Shown: positions 34,436 through 44,270 of the stretch, piece by piece
How the letters are laid out: the number at the start of each line of letters is the position of its first letter
Numbering within the stretch: the first letter of the stretch is position 1
Assembly (NCBI RefSeq): GCF_000620625.1
Contig: NZ_JIAW01000004.1
Span: forward strand, 343,223 to 407,222
Source of the DNA: Mycobacterium sp. URHB0044
Lineage (GTDB): Bacteria; Actinomycetota; Actinomycetes; Mycobacteriales; Mycobacteriaceae
Direction: 5' to 3'
DNA length: 64,000 nucleotides
The notes under the pieces: model-generated
Told to the model about the DNA's origin: nothing
Database searches by the model: none
What the model saw: the letters and a program-made list of their open reading frames with translations, nothing else
Program-made: the position numbers and the translations under genes

Positions 34436-36673
34436 ATGTCGCAGATGGCGCAGTCGGCACCCGATGACCAGCCGAACGAGCCAGCCGAGATCACCTTCGA
34501 TGAGCATCTGCATCCTGCCCGTCCGCGCACGCTGCGATTTCGTCCTCGCGTCAGGACTCCTTTCCTTCGGCGGTCGGTGTCCCAGGACGGCGCCGCCTCC
34601 GGGGACAACCCCGCGTATGTCTCCTGGCTCGTGTCCCATTCGATGCTGGCCGACGCGAACGAGATCAGCCAGCAGTTCTCGGGGCAGGGCTCGATGTGGC
34701 AGAACCCGTATGCCACGCCCAATGCCCGCGGCGCGGTCGACACCGCATCGGTGTGGTTCACCGCCTACCCGTTGTCGCTGATCACTCGCCCCGACGAGTC
34801 GTTCCTTCAGGCGATGGCCGACGAGGCGATGTGGAAGGCATTCGCCGAGATCGGCATCGAGGCCGTGCACACCGGGCCGGTCAAACTCGCAGGCGGTATC
34901 TCCGGCTGGCACCAGACGCCAAGTGTGGACGGGCATTTCGACCGAATCAGCACCCGTATCGACCCCGCCTTCGGCACCGAAGAAGAATTCCGTCAGATGT
35001 GCGGAACTGCCAATTGGTACGGCGGCACCATTATCGACGACATCGTGCCCGGCCATACCGGCAAAGGCGCCGACTTCCGGCTCGCTGAAATGAAGTACGC
35101 CGACTACCCGGGCATCTACCACATGGTTGAGATCGACCCCCGAGACTGGGAACATCTGCCCGACGTACCTGACGGTGCGGACTCAATCAACATCGACGCC
35201 GCCACCGAGGAGTGGCTCGACAAGGCCGGCTACATCATCGGCCGGTTGCAGCGAGTGATCTTCTACGCCGAGGGCGTCAAGGAAACCAACTGGAGCGCCA
35301 CCCGGCCGGTCGTGGGTATCGACGGTGTCGAGCGGCGGTGGGTTTACCTGCACTATTTCAAAGATGGCCAGCCGTCGATCAACTGGCTGGACCCGTCGTT
35401 CGCAGGTATGCGGCTGGTAATCGGGGATGCGCTGCACTCCCTGACGGACTTGGGTTCTGGCGGGCTGCGTCTAGACGCCAACGGCTTCCTCGGCGCCGAG
35501 AAGTCGGCTGCCGACGACAACCCAGGCTGGTCGGAAGGCCATCCACTGTCGGAGGCGGCAAACCATCTCATCGCCAGCATGGTCCGCAAACTTGGTGGCT
35601 TCACCTTCCAAGAACTCAACCTCACCATCGACGACATCCGTGAGATCGGTGACGCCGGCGCCGACCTGTCCTACGACTTCATCAATCGGCCGGCCTATCA
35701 CCACGCCTTGGCTACCGCCGATACCGAGTTTCTGCGGTTGACCTTGCGCACCACATTAGAGCTCGGCGTCGACCCCGCCTCGCTGGTGCACGCCTTGCAG
35801 AATCACGACGAACTGACCTACGAACTGGTGCATTGGTCGACCGGCCACCACGACGACGTCTATCCCTACAAGGGCGTGGAGATCACCGGCGAAGAGCTGG
35901 GCGACACCGTCAGACGAGACCTCACCGAGCGGCTGACGGGCGAAAAAGCGCCATACAACTTGGTTTTCACCACGAACGGCATTGCCTGCACAACGGCTAG
36001 TGTCATCACCGCCGCGCTCGGCATCAGCGACCTCAACGCGATCGATGACATCGATTTGATCCGTCGTGCACATTTGCTGCTGGCGATGTTCAACGCGCTA
36101 CAACCGGGTGTGTTCGCGTTGTCGGGTTGGGACTTGTGCGGAATGCTCCCACTCGCAGCCGATGATGTCGAAGATCTGTTGCGGGGCGGCGATACTCGGT
36201 GGATCCATCGTGCAGGACACGATCTCATGGGTGTGGACCCGCAGGCCACCAAATCAACGGCCGGCATGCCACGCGGACGCAGTCTGTACGGATCGATCCC
36301 CCACCAACTCGCCGATGAGACAAGCTTTCTGCGGCAGTTACAGGCGATCCTGCGGGTCAGAACGCACTACGGCATCGCCACTAGCCGCCAGATCGACATT
36401 CCGGACGTATCGCATCGCGCAATGCTCGTGCTGGTTCACCAGCTCGATGAGCATTCGCGGTACCAACTGACGGTCCTCAACTTTGCCAATGAAGACATCG
36501 CCGGCACCGTTCGTTCGGAGCACCTCCCGCCGGACGCTCAGGTCTCAGATATGTTCAGCGGCAAGCCCGTAGCCACCATCGATGACCTTCACAGCTTTGC
36601 CGTCCACTTACAGCCGTACCAGGGGATGTCCTTGCTCGTTGAAGCGTCCGACCCGGATGACGTCACTTCGTGA
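34436..36673 (+). CDS. GH13 alpha-amylase-family enzyme (trehalose-synthase/glucosyltransferase-like)
   Basis: A 745-residue GH13 protein. The nucleophile aspartate is in [12 protein letters not shown], the acid/base glutamate in [11 protein letters not shown] and the transition-state pair in [31 protein letters not shown] marks the B-domain region. A C-terminal beta domain follows from about 650. The ATG at 34436 follows AGGTAAGGA. It is not the ordinary mycobacterial TreS, whose N-terminus differs, but belongs to a sister group often named maltose glucosyltransferase or trehalose synthase. No maltokinase or trehalose gene adjoins it. By eye its codons are less GC-rich than its neighbours, and it is bracketed by direct repeats, so transfer is likely. 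Confidence 0.75.
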   Translation: MSQMAQSAPDDQPNEPAEITFDEHLHPARPRTLRFRPRVRTPFLRRSVSQDGAASGDNPAYVSWLVSHSMLADANEISQQFSGQGSMWQNPYATPNARGAVDTASVWFTAYPLSLITRPDESFLQAMADEAMWKAFAEIGIEAVHTGPVKLAGGISGWHQTPSVDGHFDRISTRIDPAFGTEEEFRQMCGTANWYGGTIIDDIVPGHTGKGADFRLAEMKYADYPGIYHMVEIDPRDWEHLPDVPDGADSINIDAATEEWLDKAGYIIGRLQRVIFYAEGVKETNWSATRPVVGIDGVERRWVYLHYFKDGQPSINWLDPSFAGMRLVIGDALHSLTDLGSGGLRLDANGFLGAEKSAADDNPGWSEGHPLSEAANHLIASMVRKLGGFTFQELNLTIDDIREIGDAGADLSYDFINRPAYHHALATADTEFLRLTLRTTLELGVDPASLVHALQNHDELTYELVHWSTGHHDDVYPYKGVEITGEELGDTVRRDLTERLTGEKAPYNLVFTTNGIACTTASVITAALGISDLNAIDDIDLIRRAHLLLAMFNALQPGVFALSGWDLCGMLPLAADDVEDLLRGGDTRWIHRAGHDLMGVDPQATKSTAGMPRGRSLYGSIPHQLADETSFLRQLQAILRVRTHYGIATSRQIDIPDVSHRAMLVLVHQLDEHSRYQLTVLNFANEDIAGTVRSEHLPPDAQVSDMFSGKPVATIDDLHSFAVHLQPYQGMSLLVEASDPDDVTS

Positions 36674-36724
36674 AGAACCCAGTGTGGCGCGCAGCGGGAC
36701 CTGGTGCAGTCACGACGTATGTAC

Positions 36725-37547
36725 GCCGTCAGGCGTCCCACCATCGCGTGTAGACACTGACGAGCCATTCGTCAAGCTTCGCGTAGTCCGCCTCGTCGGG
36801 CAGGTCGACGGTGTCGGTGAGACGGACCAGCTGATCGCGCAGATCCTCGATCCGATCGAGTGCTTCCCGTTTCTCGTGGCCGCCGGTGCGGAGCTCGCGT
36901 AGCCAGGTTCGTTCGGGTTCGGCAATCGGCAGGGTGATGCGGCCGGTGGTGAGCAGCTCGACGCCCTGAAGGCCTAGCCGTACAGCGTGATACGCGAACT
37001 TGGTGTCGAAGCCGTAGACGTCGACCAGTTCTGGCCGGTTCGTGTGTGGAGAGCGAAGGCCCAGCATCCGCTCGTGTTGGGCGTCGAGGTAGCCGATGAA
37101 GCGGCGGCCGGCGTCGCGTGACACGAAGAGGTCGGCGTTGGCCTGCAATTCGCGGCCAGGCCATTGGACCTCGACGATTTCCTGCTCGGGAACGAACAGC
37201 ATCAGCAGGACGGTGGGGTTGCCGGCCGCGGCCAGTCGCGCCCACTTCCGCAGGCTGTAGATCGTGAGGTCCAGATCGCCGGCCCCGGACCGCGCGCCCT
37301 CGGGTTGGGTCCGGTACTGATACTGCTGGAAGCTCAGCAAACCGATCACGCAGTCCGCCGGTTCGATGCAGACACCCATCTCATCGCGATCGTCCGTACC
37401 TTCGACGGTGACTCCGTGAAGTCCGGATCCGACCTGCGTGCGCAGCACGGTGTTGGCGACCGCGATCTCACGGTGCCATTCGGTGTTGTGCCGATTCCGG
37501 AACGGACCGAGATCGTCAGAGGCAGCGCCGCCGGACATGGAGTCCAT
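36725..37547 (-). repeat. Direct repeat copy 2 (about 823 bases)
   Basis: It repeats 33399-34221 at a constant offset of 3326 bases, with scattered single-base differences that are mostly silent. Sequence outside both ends is unrelated, so the duplicated unit is essentially one gene without a promoter. No insertion-sequence ends or target-site duplications were recognised at its borders. Confidence 0.9.
36729..37547 (-). CDS. RlaP/COG3541-type nucleotidyltransferase, copy 2
   Basis: A 272-residue near-twin of the protein at 33403-34221. All motif residues are kept, including G40-S41, D53 and D55. Differences inside the body are four: Gln to Leu in GLxSFQQ, Gly to Asp in ANxLFVSRD, Glu to Asp in RLTxTVD, and Asp to Glu in KLDxWLV. 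The first ten residues differ more, so the two have different upstream DNA. Both are intact, suggesting either very recent duplication or maintained use. It is convergent with the GH13 gene, 55 bases away. Confidence 0.78.
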   Translation of the reverse strand: MDSMSGGAASDDLGPFRNRHNTEWHREIAVANTVLRTQVGSGLHGVTVEGTDDRDEMGVCIEPADCVIGLLSFQQYQYRTQPEGARSGAGDLDLTIYSLRKWARLAAAGNPTVLLMLFVPEQEIVEVQWPGRELQANADLFVSRDAGRRFIGYLDAQHERMLGLRSPHTNRPELVDVYGFDTKFAYHAVRLGLQGVELLTTGRITLPIAEPERTWLRELRTGGHEKREALDRIEDLRDQLVRLTDTVDLPDEADYAKLDEWLVSVYTRWWDA

Positions 37548-37568
37548 GGGACAAAATCAACCCGCCGC

Positions 37569-37585
37569 CGTGATGACGGCGAATG
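37569..37585. repeat. 17-base direct repeat, left copy
   Basis: CGTGATGACGGCGAATG occurs here and at 38574-38590 in the same orientation. The pair encloses the small ORF and the ADP-ribosyltransferase gene. Neither copy lies in the tRNA. It could be a recombination scar or an attachment-like core. Confidence 0.6.
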
Positions 37586-37689
37586 GGTTATTGCGGTCGC
37601 GTACGGCGCGCGCGGTACTCCGGATACCCGAGAGGTCCGCGCCCCATGGCGCTCGACGGGCTGTGCGGATCGAGTCGGTTAGCGTTGCC

Positions 37690-37920
37690 CTAGGTAGTCG
37701 TGTACGTCCGGGCTTGAAGTAGCCCTCCGAAGCCGTGGCGTTGAAGGCTCCGCGTCATCGTCGGACCGGGAGTGTTGTGCTCCAACCACTGACGGATGGC
37801 CTCGTTCTGCTTCTCGAACGGGGCGTCCTTGACGTGCAATTTCCGCAGCAACAGAGGCACCGTGCTCGGTTGGGTGGAGCCGCGTGGCTTCAACGGGATG
37901 TCATCCGAAAATCTACCCAT
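37690..37920 (-). CDS. Hypothetical 76-residue protein downstream of the ADP-ribosyltransferase
   Basis: Not recognised. The ATG at 37920 overlaps the ADP-ribosyltransferase stop by eight bases, so they are coupled. The protein is basic, with PSTVPLLLRKLHVKD and RQWLEHNTPGPTM, and no membrane segment or signal. The position is that of an immunity protein or a phage accessory protein, but nothing in the sequence decides this. Confidence 0.5.
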   Translation of the reverse strand: MGRFSDDIPLKPRGSTQPSTVPLLLRKLHVKDAPFEKQNEAIRQWLEHNTPGPTMTRSLQRHGFGGLLQARTYTTT

Positions 37921-38488
37921 CGCTCACCTCCAGCTCCACGATCGGAATTGCACCTGACATGTCCACCGCGACGATACGCGTTTCTACGCCCGGGAGCAGG
38001 AGCAATTCTTGCTGGTGAGCCTCTTCAGGATCGCCGACCGGTGGCAGCCACACCACCGTGGTACCGCCCTGAACTGCGATTCTGTACAGCGCGGGAGCTC
38101 GCGCCGGTTCAGTGAACTCCCGCTCTGCGACGCGCCGGTCGATGGTCGTGGAGAAGAACCGATCGATGTCGAAGGACTGGCCGACGAGCGCGCTGAGCTC
38201 TGAGGCTGGAACTCCGAAGGTCTTGTCGATTGAACGTATGCCGCGCCAAACCTCGATGGTCTGGGTGAGCGGCGATGCCAGCGCTGTCAGGTCGTCGGCA
38301 ACGTCACGCGCTTCGTCAGACGCGGATGGATCATCTGTTGCGGCAAGCTGCACCTGCTCATAGAAGCGATCGCGCCCCTGCCAGCGTCGAACCGATTGCC
38401 GCTGTTCAGACGTTGCGTTTGCGCTCTGATCGGCAAATATCCACGTAAGTCTCGCTGCGAGCTCGTCTGGATCGTCGCCGCCCCGCAC
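37913..38488 (-). CDS. ADP-ribosyltransferase domain protein, probably 5'-truncated phage effector
   Basis: The 191 residues from GTG 38488 carry the R-S-E triad of ADP-ribosylating toxins: R82 in EVWRGI, the STS-like S113-T-T115 in RFFSTT, and Q159-Q-E161 in HQQELLLLPG, a QxE form as in C3-type exoenzymes. It would transfer ADP-ribose from NAD to a protein or nucleic acid. The same frame stays open upstream to about 38605 without any ATG, encoding a Gly/Pro-rich linker (GEGGTPPANPPTGG). That suggests it is the tail of a larger protein, such as a MuF-type phage head protein, cut off beside the tRNA. Whether it is expressed is uncertain. Confidence 0.68.
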   Translation of the reverse strand: MRGGDDPDELAARLTWIFADQSANATSEQRQSVRRWQGRDRFYEQVQLAATDDPSASDEARDVADDLTALASPLTQTIEVWRGIRSIDKTFGVPASELSALVGQSFDIDRFFSTTIDRRVAEREFTEPARAPALYRIAVQGGTTVVWLPPVGDPEEAHQQELLLLPGVETRIVAVDMSGAIPIVELEVSDG

Positions 38489-38573
38489 TGATGGACCGCC
38501 TGTTGGTGGATTGGCGGGCGGTGTTCCGCCCTCGCCGACCCTACCGGCACGACCAGGGCTACCTACCCGCGTT

Positions 38574-38590
38574 CGTGATGACGGCGAATG
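38574..38590. repeat. 17-base direct repeat, right copy
   Basis: It is identical to 37569-37585. It lies in the open but startless upstream part of the ADP-ribosyltransferase frame, 50 bases from the tRNA-Ala 3' end. Confidence 0.6.
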
Positions 38591-38640
38591 CTTCCAGCGT
38601 GGCCGGGCCGTCTATCACGCGCTTAACAGCCCAAAAGAAG

Positions 38641-38713
38641 TGGAGCTAAGGGGATTCGAACCCCTGACCCCCACACTGCCAGTGTGGTGCGCTACCAACT
38701 GCGCCATAGCCCC
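38641..38713 (-). tRNA. tRNA-Ala (anticodon GGC)
   Basis: A 73-base tRNA reads GGGGCTA at the 5' end, pairs with TAGCTCC at the 3' end, and has discriminator A. The D-loop contains GCAGTTGGTAGCGC, the anticodon loop is CTGGCAG (anticodon GGC) and the T-arm is AGGGGTTCGAATCCCCT. CCA is not encoded. The 3' end faces the accessory island on the left, the usual side for integrated elements. Confidence 0.95.
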
Positions 38714-38769
38714 TTGATGTTGTGCGGGTCGACGGTACACCACCCGCAGTGCCGGTTCAAAGTCGCAGG

Positions 38770-40071
38770 TCACGGCACCTCGCCGCCGGCTTCCGGGCCG
38801 AGCGGGCGGGAGGCGGTCGGCTCGTCCCCCGGCCGCCGACGCGTCTCCGGCGCGAACATCCAGCCGACAGCGGCGACCAGCAGAATCACGCCACTGATCA
38901 AGAACGCCGACGAGTACGAGAAGTACTCGGCGATCGCGCCGACCGCCAGTGAGCCTCCGATCGCCCCGAAGTCGGCCATCATCTGGAACGTCGCGACGGC
39001 GGTGCCCCCGCGAGCCTTGCTGCCGATGATGTCGGCCACCGCCGCCTGCTGCGGCGAGATGAACATCCCGGTCGCCGCTCCAGCCACGAACGCCGCCGCC
39101 AGGAAGGCCGGCCACGACGACGAGAAGCCCACCAGCGCCGTCGCCAACGCCGACACCGTCAGCCCGCAGATGAGCAGCAGTCGGCGGCCGATGCGATCGG
39201 ACAGGAAGCCGCTCGGAATCACCGCGGAGACGTTGCCCACCGCGAACGTCGCCAGCGCAAGGCCGGCCATCCCGGCACTGCGTCCCAGCACCTCCACCAC
39301 GAACAACGGCACCAGCGCGATGCGCAGGCCGAACGCCGACCACCCGGTCGCGAAGTTGGACAACAGCGCGGCGCGATACGCCGGGTTGCGCAGCGCCGTG
39401 CGCACGGAGACGACCGGCTCGGTGTGCTCTTCCCGCGCAGCGAGCGACGAGTGCCGCAGCCGGATGAACACCACGGCCGCAGCGATCAGCAGCGCCACGC
39501 CGTAGATGACGAACGGCGCGCTCAGACCCAGGCCCACGGTGAGGCTGCCAAGCACGGGTCCGCCCACCGAGCCGACCAGGAAGGAGGAGGAGAACATGCC
39601 CGCGACGCGGCCGCGGGCGTTCGACGGCGAGATCCGGATCATCAAGCTCAACGACGAGACCGTGAACATCGCCGAACCCAAGCCCCCGAGCGAGCGGAAC
39701 ACCAGCAGCTGCCAGTAGGTCTGCGCGAACGCGCACGCTCCGGTGGAGACCGCGACGATGAGCAGGCCGGTGATGTAGATGCGGCGCTCCCCCAGCCGCT
39801 GCACCAGCACACCACTGGCGGGTGCGGCGCACAGTCGCATCAGCGCGAAGGCGGTGATGACGAACGTCGCGGCGCTGATGCTGACCCCGAAGTTGCGCGC
39901 ATACTGCGGCAGCACCGGCGCCACCACGCCGTACCCGAGTGCGATGACGGCATTCGCCGTGATGAGCACCCAGACCTCACCGGGCAGACGCTCCTTCGGT
40001 GGTGTCTCTTCCCGGGTCGCTTCGCTCCTGCCCTCCGAAGCCGAACAGTCTCCCTCCGCGACAGAACTCAC
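38770..40071 (-). CDS. MFS drug/proton antiporter-type transporter (DHA1-like)
   Basis: A 433-residue major facilitator with about 12 membrane helices. The N-half motif RLGERRIYITGLL and C-half SDRIGRRLLLICGL are the cytoplasmic signature loops, and GGLGSAMFTV/PVLGSLTVG resemble the antiporter motif. N- and C-termini are charged and cytoplasmic. It likely exports a small hydrophobic compound with proton influx. It ends 56 bases before the tRNA on the same strand, and its start is nine bases after the pgm stop, so it may be cotranscribed with pgm. Confidence 0.87.
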   Translation of the reverse strand: MSSVAEGDCSASEGRSEATREETPPKERLPGEVWVLITANAVIALGYGVVAPVLPQYARNFGVSISAATFVITAFALMRLCAAPASGVLVQRLGERRIYITGLLIVAVSTGACAFAQTYWQLLVFRSLGGLGSAMFTVSSLSLMIRISPSNARGRVAGMFSSSFLVGSVGGPVLGSLTVGLGLSAPFVIYGVALLIAAAVVFIRLRHSSLAAREEHTEPVVSVRTALRNPAYRAALLSNFATGWSAFGLRIALVPLFVVEVLGRSAGMAGLALATFAVGNVSAVIPSGFLSDRIGRRLLLICGLTVSALATALVGFSSSWPAFLAAAFVAGAATGMFISPQQAAVADIIGSKARGGTAVATFQMMADFGAIGGSLAVGAIAEYFSYSSAFLISGVILLVAAVGWMFAPETRRRPGDEPTASRPLGPEAGGEVP

Positions 40072-40080
40072 ACGAGAACT

Positions 40081-41715
<1,635 letters not shown>

Positions 41716-41785
41716 CTAGAAGATTCTGCCCCTGTTCCAATCCCAGCGTCCGGCGCTCGAAGACTTGCGACGATACTTTTGTCTC

Positions 41786-42181
41786 GTGTTCGCCCACGAC
41801 AACCGGGAATTGGCCGCCGTGTTCATCGGTGGTGCCGTGGGAACGGTCGCGCGCGCCGGTCTCGAGATGCTTGCTGACGGCAACCCCGGCCGTTGGCCGT
41901 GGCCGACCTTCGTGGCCAATGTCGTGGGCGCCTTCCTGCTCGGCTACTTCACCACTCGCCTGTTGGAGAGGTTGCCGGTTTCGAGTTATCGCCGCCCGCT
42001 GTTGGGCACCGGCCTGTGCGGCGGGTTGACGACGTTCTCCACCATGCAAGTCGAAACCGTCCGCATGTTGGAACACCAGCACTACGGCCTTGCGGTCGCC
42101 TACACGTCGGCCAGCGTCGCCGCGGGACTGTTGGCGGTCTATCTCGCCACCGTGTTGGTGCGCCGGGTGCGGATCCGGTGA
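41786..42181 (+). CDS. crcB: CrcB/Fluc fluoride channel subunit 1
   Basis: A CrcB subunit of about 131 residues with four membrane helices. The family motifs [13 protein letters not shown] near the start and [16 protein letters not shown] near the middle are present. Two CrcB chains form the antiparallel dimeric fluoride exporter; here the partner is the next gene. The GTG at 41786 is chosen since a TATACT-like -10 (GATACT, 41772-41777) lies just before it, whereas a TTG at 41765 would precede that box. The stop overlaps the next start by four bases. No fluoride riboswitch was recognised upstream. Confidence 0.9.
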   Translation: MFAHDNRELAAVFIGGAVGTVARAGLEMLADGNPGRWPWPTFVANVVGAFLLGYFTTRLLERLPVSSYRRPLLGTGLCGGLTTFSTMQVETVRMLEHQHYGLAVAYTSASVAAGLLAVYLATVLVRRVRIR

Positions 42182-42546
42182 CGACGGCGGCGCTCTGGGC
42201 GGGCGTCCTCGTCATCGGCGGCATCGGCGCCGTGCTCCGCTTCGTGGTCGACCGCGCGGTGTTGGCGCGGGTGGGCGGCCGGTTCCCGTTCGGCACGCTG
42301 GCGGTGAACCTCAGCGGCGCACTGCTGCTGGGCTTCTTCGGTGGGCTCGCGTTCAGCCCGCACGTCGCCCTGCTGGCGGGTACGGCCTTCGTCGGCTCGT
42401 ATACGACGTTCTCCACGTGGATGCTGGAGACGCAGCGGCTAGGCGAGGAGCGCCAGGTGCTGCGGGCGTTCGCCAACGTCGCCGTCAGCGTGGTGCTCGG
42501 GCTGGCCGCGGCGTGGCTCGGGCTGTCGATCGGACATGCGCTGTGA
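42178..42546 (+). CDS. crcB: CrcB/Fluc fluoride channel subunit 2
   Basis: A 122-residue CrcB with four helices. [13 protein letters not shown] and [15 protein letters not shown] match the family, including the TTFST break that binds fluoride. Its GTG start overlaps the first subunit stop (GTGA), and its stop overlaps the DUF190 gene in the same way. Paired, non-identical CrcB genes usually encode a heterodimer with opposite insertion. The longer open frame to the left overlaps subunit 1 and is not real. Confidence 0.92.
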   Translation: MTTAALWAGVLVIGGIGAVLRFVVDRAVLARVGGRFPFGTLAVNLSGALLLGFFGGLAFSPHVALLAGTAFVGSYTTFSTWMLETQRLGEERQVLRAFANVAVSVVLGLAAAWLGLSIGHAL

Positions 42547-43607
42547 CCGAGGATCTGCTCAAGCTCACCGCCTACTTCGGCGAACGGCAGCGGCACGGGG
42601 ACAGGTTCCTCTCCGACGAGCTGCTCGGCCTCTACGCCGAGAGCGAGGTCGCGACCAGCGTGGTCCTGCGTGGCATCGCCGGATTCGGGCCGCGACACGA
42701 GTTGCGCAGTGATCAGTCGCTGAGCATGTCCGAGGACCTTCCGGTCGCGATCGCCGCGGTCGACGCCGCCGAGAAGATCGCTGGGTTGGCCGAACGCGCC
42801 GTCGAGCTGACCACCCGCGGCCTGATCACCCTCGAGCGGGCCAGCCTCATCGGCCGGTCGGCGTCGTCCATGCCGGAGACCGCCAAGCTCACGGTGTACG
42901 TCGGCAGGCAGGAGCGGGTGTCCGGGCACCAGGCCTACCGCGCGGTGTGCGAGCTGCTCCACCGCCACGAATTCGCCAGTACCGCAGTGTTTCTCGGTGT
43001 CGATGGCACCGCTCACGGGCAGCGGCACCGCGCCCACTTCTTCGGCCGCAATGCCGACGTCCCCGTGATGATCATCGCCGTCGGCGCCGGAGCGCGGGTA
43101 GCGGAGGTGCTGCCGCAGCTGGAGGGCATGTTGCACCGTCCGCTGCTGACGGTCGAGCGGGCGCAGCTGTGCAAGCGCGACGGGGAGTTGCTGACCCGTC
43201 CGCTTTCGGTGCCCGCTTCCGACCGCGATGGACGGGCGCTGTGGCAGAAGCTGATGGTCTACACGTCCGAAGCCACGCTGCACGACGGCGAGCCGATCCA
43301 CCGGGCCATCGTGCGCAAGCTGCAAGGCATCCCCGATAGCCGAGGCGCGACGGTGCTGCGCGGCGTCTGGGGTTTCCACGGCGATCACCCGCCACACGGC
43401 GACAGGCTGGTTCAGTTGGGCCGACAGGTGCCGGTGACGACGATCGTCGTGGACAACCCCGACCGCATCGCGGCCAGCTTCGACGTGATCGATGAATTGA
43501 CCGGTCGCCACGGCGTCGTCACCAGCGAATTGGTGCCCGCACTCATCAGCATCGACGGGAGTGAACGACGCGGCGGCACCGCGCTCGGGCGGTTCGATCA
43601 AGCCTGA
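42543..43607 (+). CDS. Triple DUF190 (PII-like) protein
   Basis: A 354-residue protein with three tandem DUF190 domains, at about 4-105, 112-215 and 232-345. Each begins with a KLT(A/V)Y-like strand (LLKLTAYFGE, AKLTVYVGR, QKLMVYTSE), then a helix and a VVLRG(I/V)xGFG-type strand, the ferredoxin-like PII/CutA fold. DUF190 proteins often accompany CrcB, and probably bind a nucleotide or anion to adjust channel activity. PII proteins are trimers, so one chain may form the whole ring. The GTG start overlaps subunit 2 by four bases. Confidence 0.85.
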   Translation: MTEDLLKLTAYFGERQRHGDRFLSDELLGLYAESEVATSVVLRGIAGFGPRHELRSDQSLSMSEDLPVAIAAVDAAEKIAGLAERAVELTTRGLITLERASLIGRSASSMPETAKLTVYVGRQERVSGHQAYRAVCELLHRHEFASTAVFLGVDGTAHGQRHRAHFFGRNADVPVMIIAVGAGARVAEVLPQLEGMLHRPLLTVERAQLCKRDGELLTRPLSVPASDRDGRALWQKLMVYTSEATLHDGEPIHRAIVRKLQGIPDSRGATVLRGVWGFHGDHPPHGDRLVQLGRQVPVTTIVVDNPDRIAASFDVIDELTGRHGVVTSELVPALISIDGSERRGGTALGRFDQA

Positions 43608-43625
43608 GGGCGATGCGAGACCGCC

Positions 43626-44051
43626 TCACCCGGCCGTGAGTTGGACGCCCGCTGCAATCAGCGCGATGACCTTGACCAGCTCGAGGGCGATGTAGACGTA
43701 GTGGGCGCGCGACCGCGGCCCCTCCTCGCCTGCGAGAACCGCCTCCGTACGCCGGGACAACAGCGGCCGCACCACCACGTTCTGGATCAGCAGCGTGCCG
43801 ATCGCGACGGCGATCGGCACGTCGATCGCGAGCGACGTGGCTCGCGTGAACAGTGACGCGGCGATGACCACCGCGAGCACGAACTCGCAGGCGTTCAAGG
43901 CGCGAAAGACCAAGCGGCCGATGCCCAATCCGACCGCGAGCGTCACCCCGGGGGCGCGGAACTTCAACGGGGCTTCGAGGAACGAGATCGCCACGACCAT
44001 GCCCAACCACACGAACACGGCGCCAAGCGCCACACGTGATCCCACATCCAC
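43626..44051 (-). CDS. Conserved membrane protein, four helices
   Basis: A 141-residue protein with about four membrane segments (ALGAVFVWLGMVVAISFL; a hydrophobic region 35-55; CEFVLAVVIAASLF; YIALELVKVIALIAAGVQL) and a charged loop near 100-115. It has a KFRAPGVT turn after helix 1, resembling DUF4149-type proteins, which are of unknown function. It is convergent with the DUF190 gene, 18 bases away, and divergent from the 59-residue ORF. No role can be assigned. Confidence 0.65.
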   Translation of the reverse strand: MDVGSRVALGAVFVWLGMVVAISFLEAPLKFRAPGVTLAVGLGIGRLVFRALNACEFVLAVVIAASLFTRATSLAIDVPIAVAIGTLLIQNVVVRPLLSRRTEAVLAGEEGPRSRAHYVYIALELVKVIALIAAGVQLTAG

Positions 44052-44090
44052 GGCCGCAGCCTACGACAGCGCCGTGGAATCCTGGGGAGC

Positions 44091-44270
44091 GTGGACCGCG
44101 ATCGCGTTGCAGAACTCGTTCGGTGGGAGGACGCCGGCGCCACCTGGCAGGTGGTCTCCCGGACGTCCCGCGGTGTGACGATCGCGCTGTTGCGGTGCGA
44201 CGGCGGCGAAGAGGTCGATAGGTTCACCTCCGACGATCCCCGGCTGCTCGCCTACGTAGACGGGCGCTAG
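44091..44270 (+). CDS. Small conserved-type protein, 59 residues
   Basis: A short gene from GTG 44091 (after GGGGAG) to TAG 44268-44270. The protein begins DRDRVAELVRWEDAGATWQV and continues with a strand-rich core (VTIALLRCDGGEEVDRF) and an acidic end (DDPRLLAY). It looks like a small folded beta protein and not random text, with codon bias like its neighbours. The stop overlaps the convergent gene by four bases. Function unknown; similar short ORFs exist near this spot in other mycobacteria as far as I recall, which needs a search. Confidence 0.68.
   Translation: MDRDRVAELVRWEDAGATWQVVSRTSRGVTIALLRCDGGEEVDRFTSDDPRLLAYVDGR

Noticed and set aside
33399..37547. Composite transposon formed by the two repeats
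   Set aside because: The repeats encode a nucleotidyltransferase, not a transposase, and no terminal inverted repeats or target duplications were seen.
41716..41785. Fluoride riboswitch upstream of crcB
   Set aside because: The 70-base gap shows neither the conserved GGCGATGG-type core nor a suitable pseudoknot partner.
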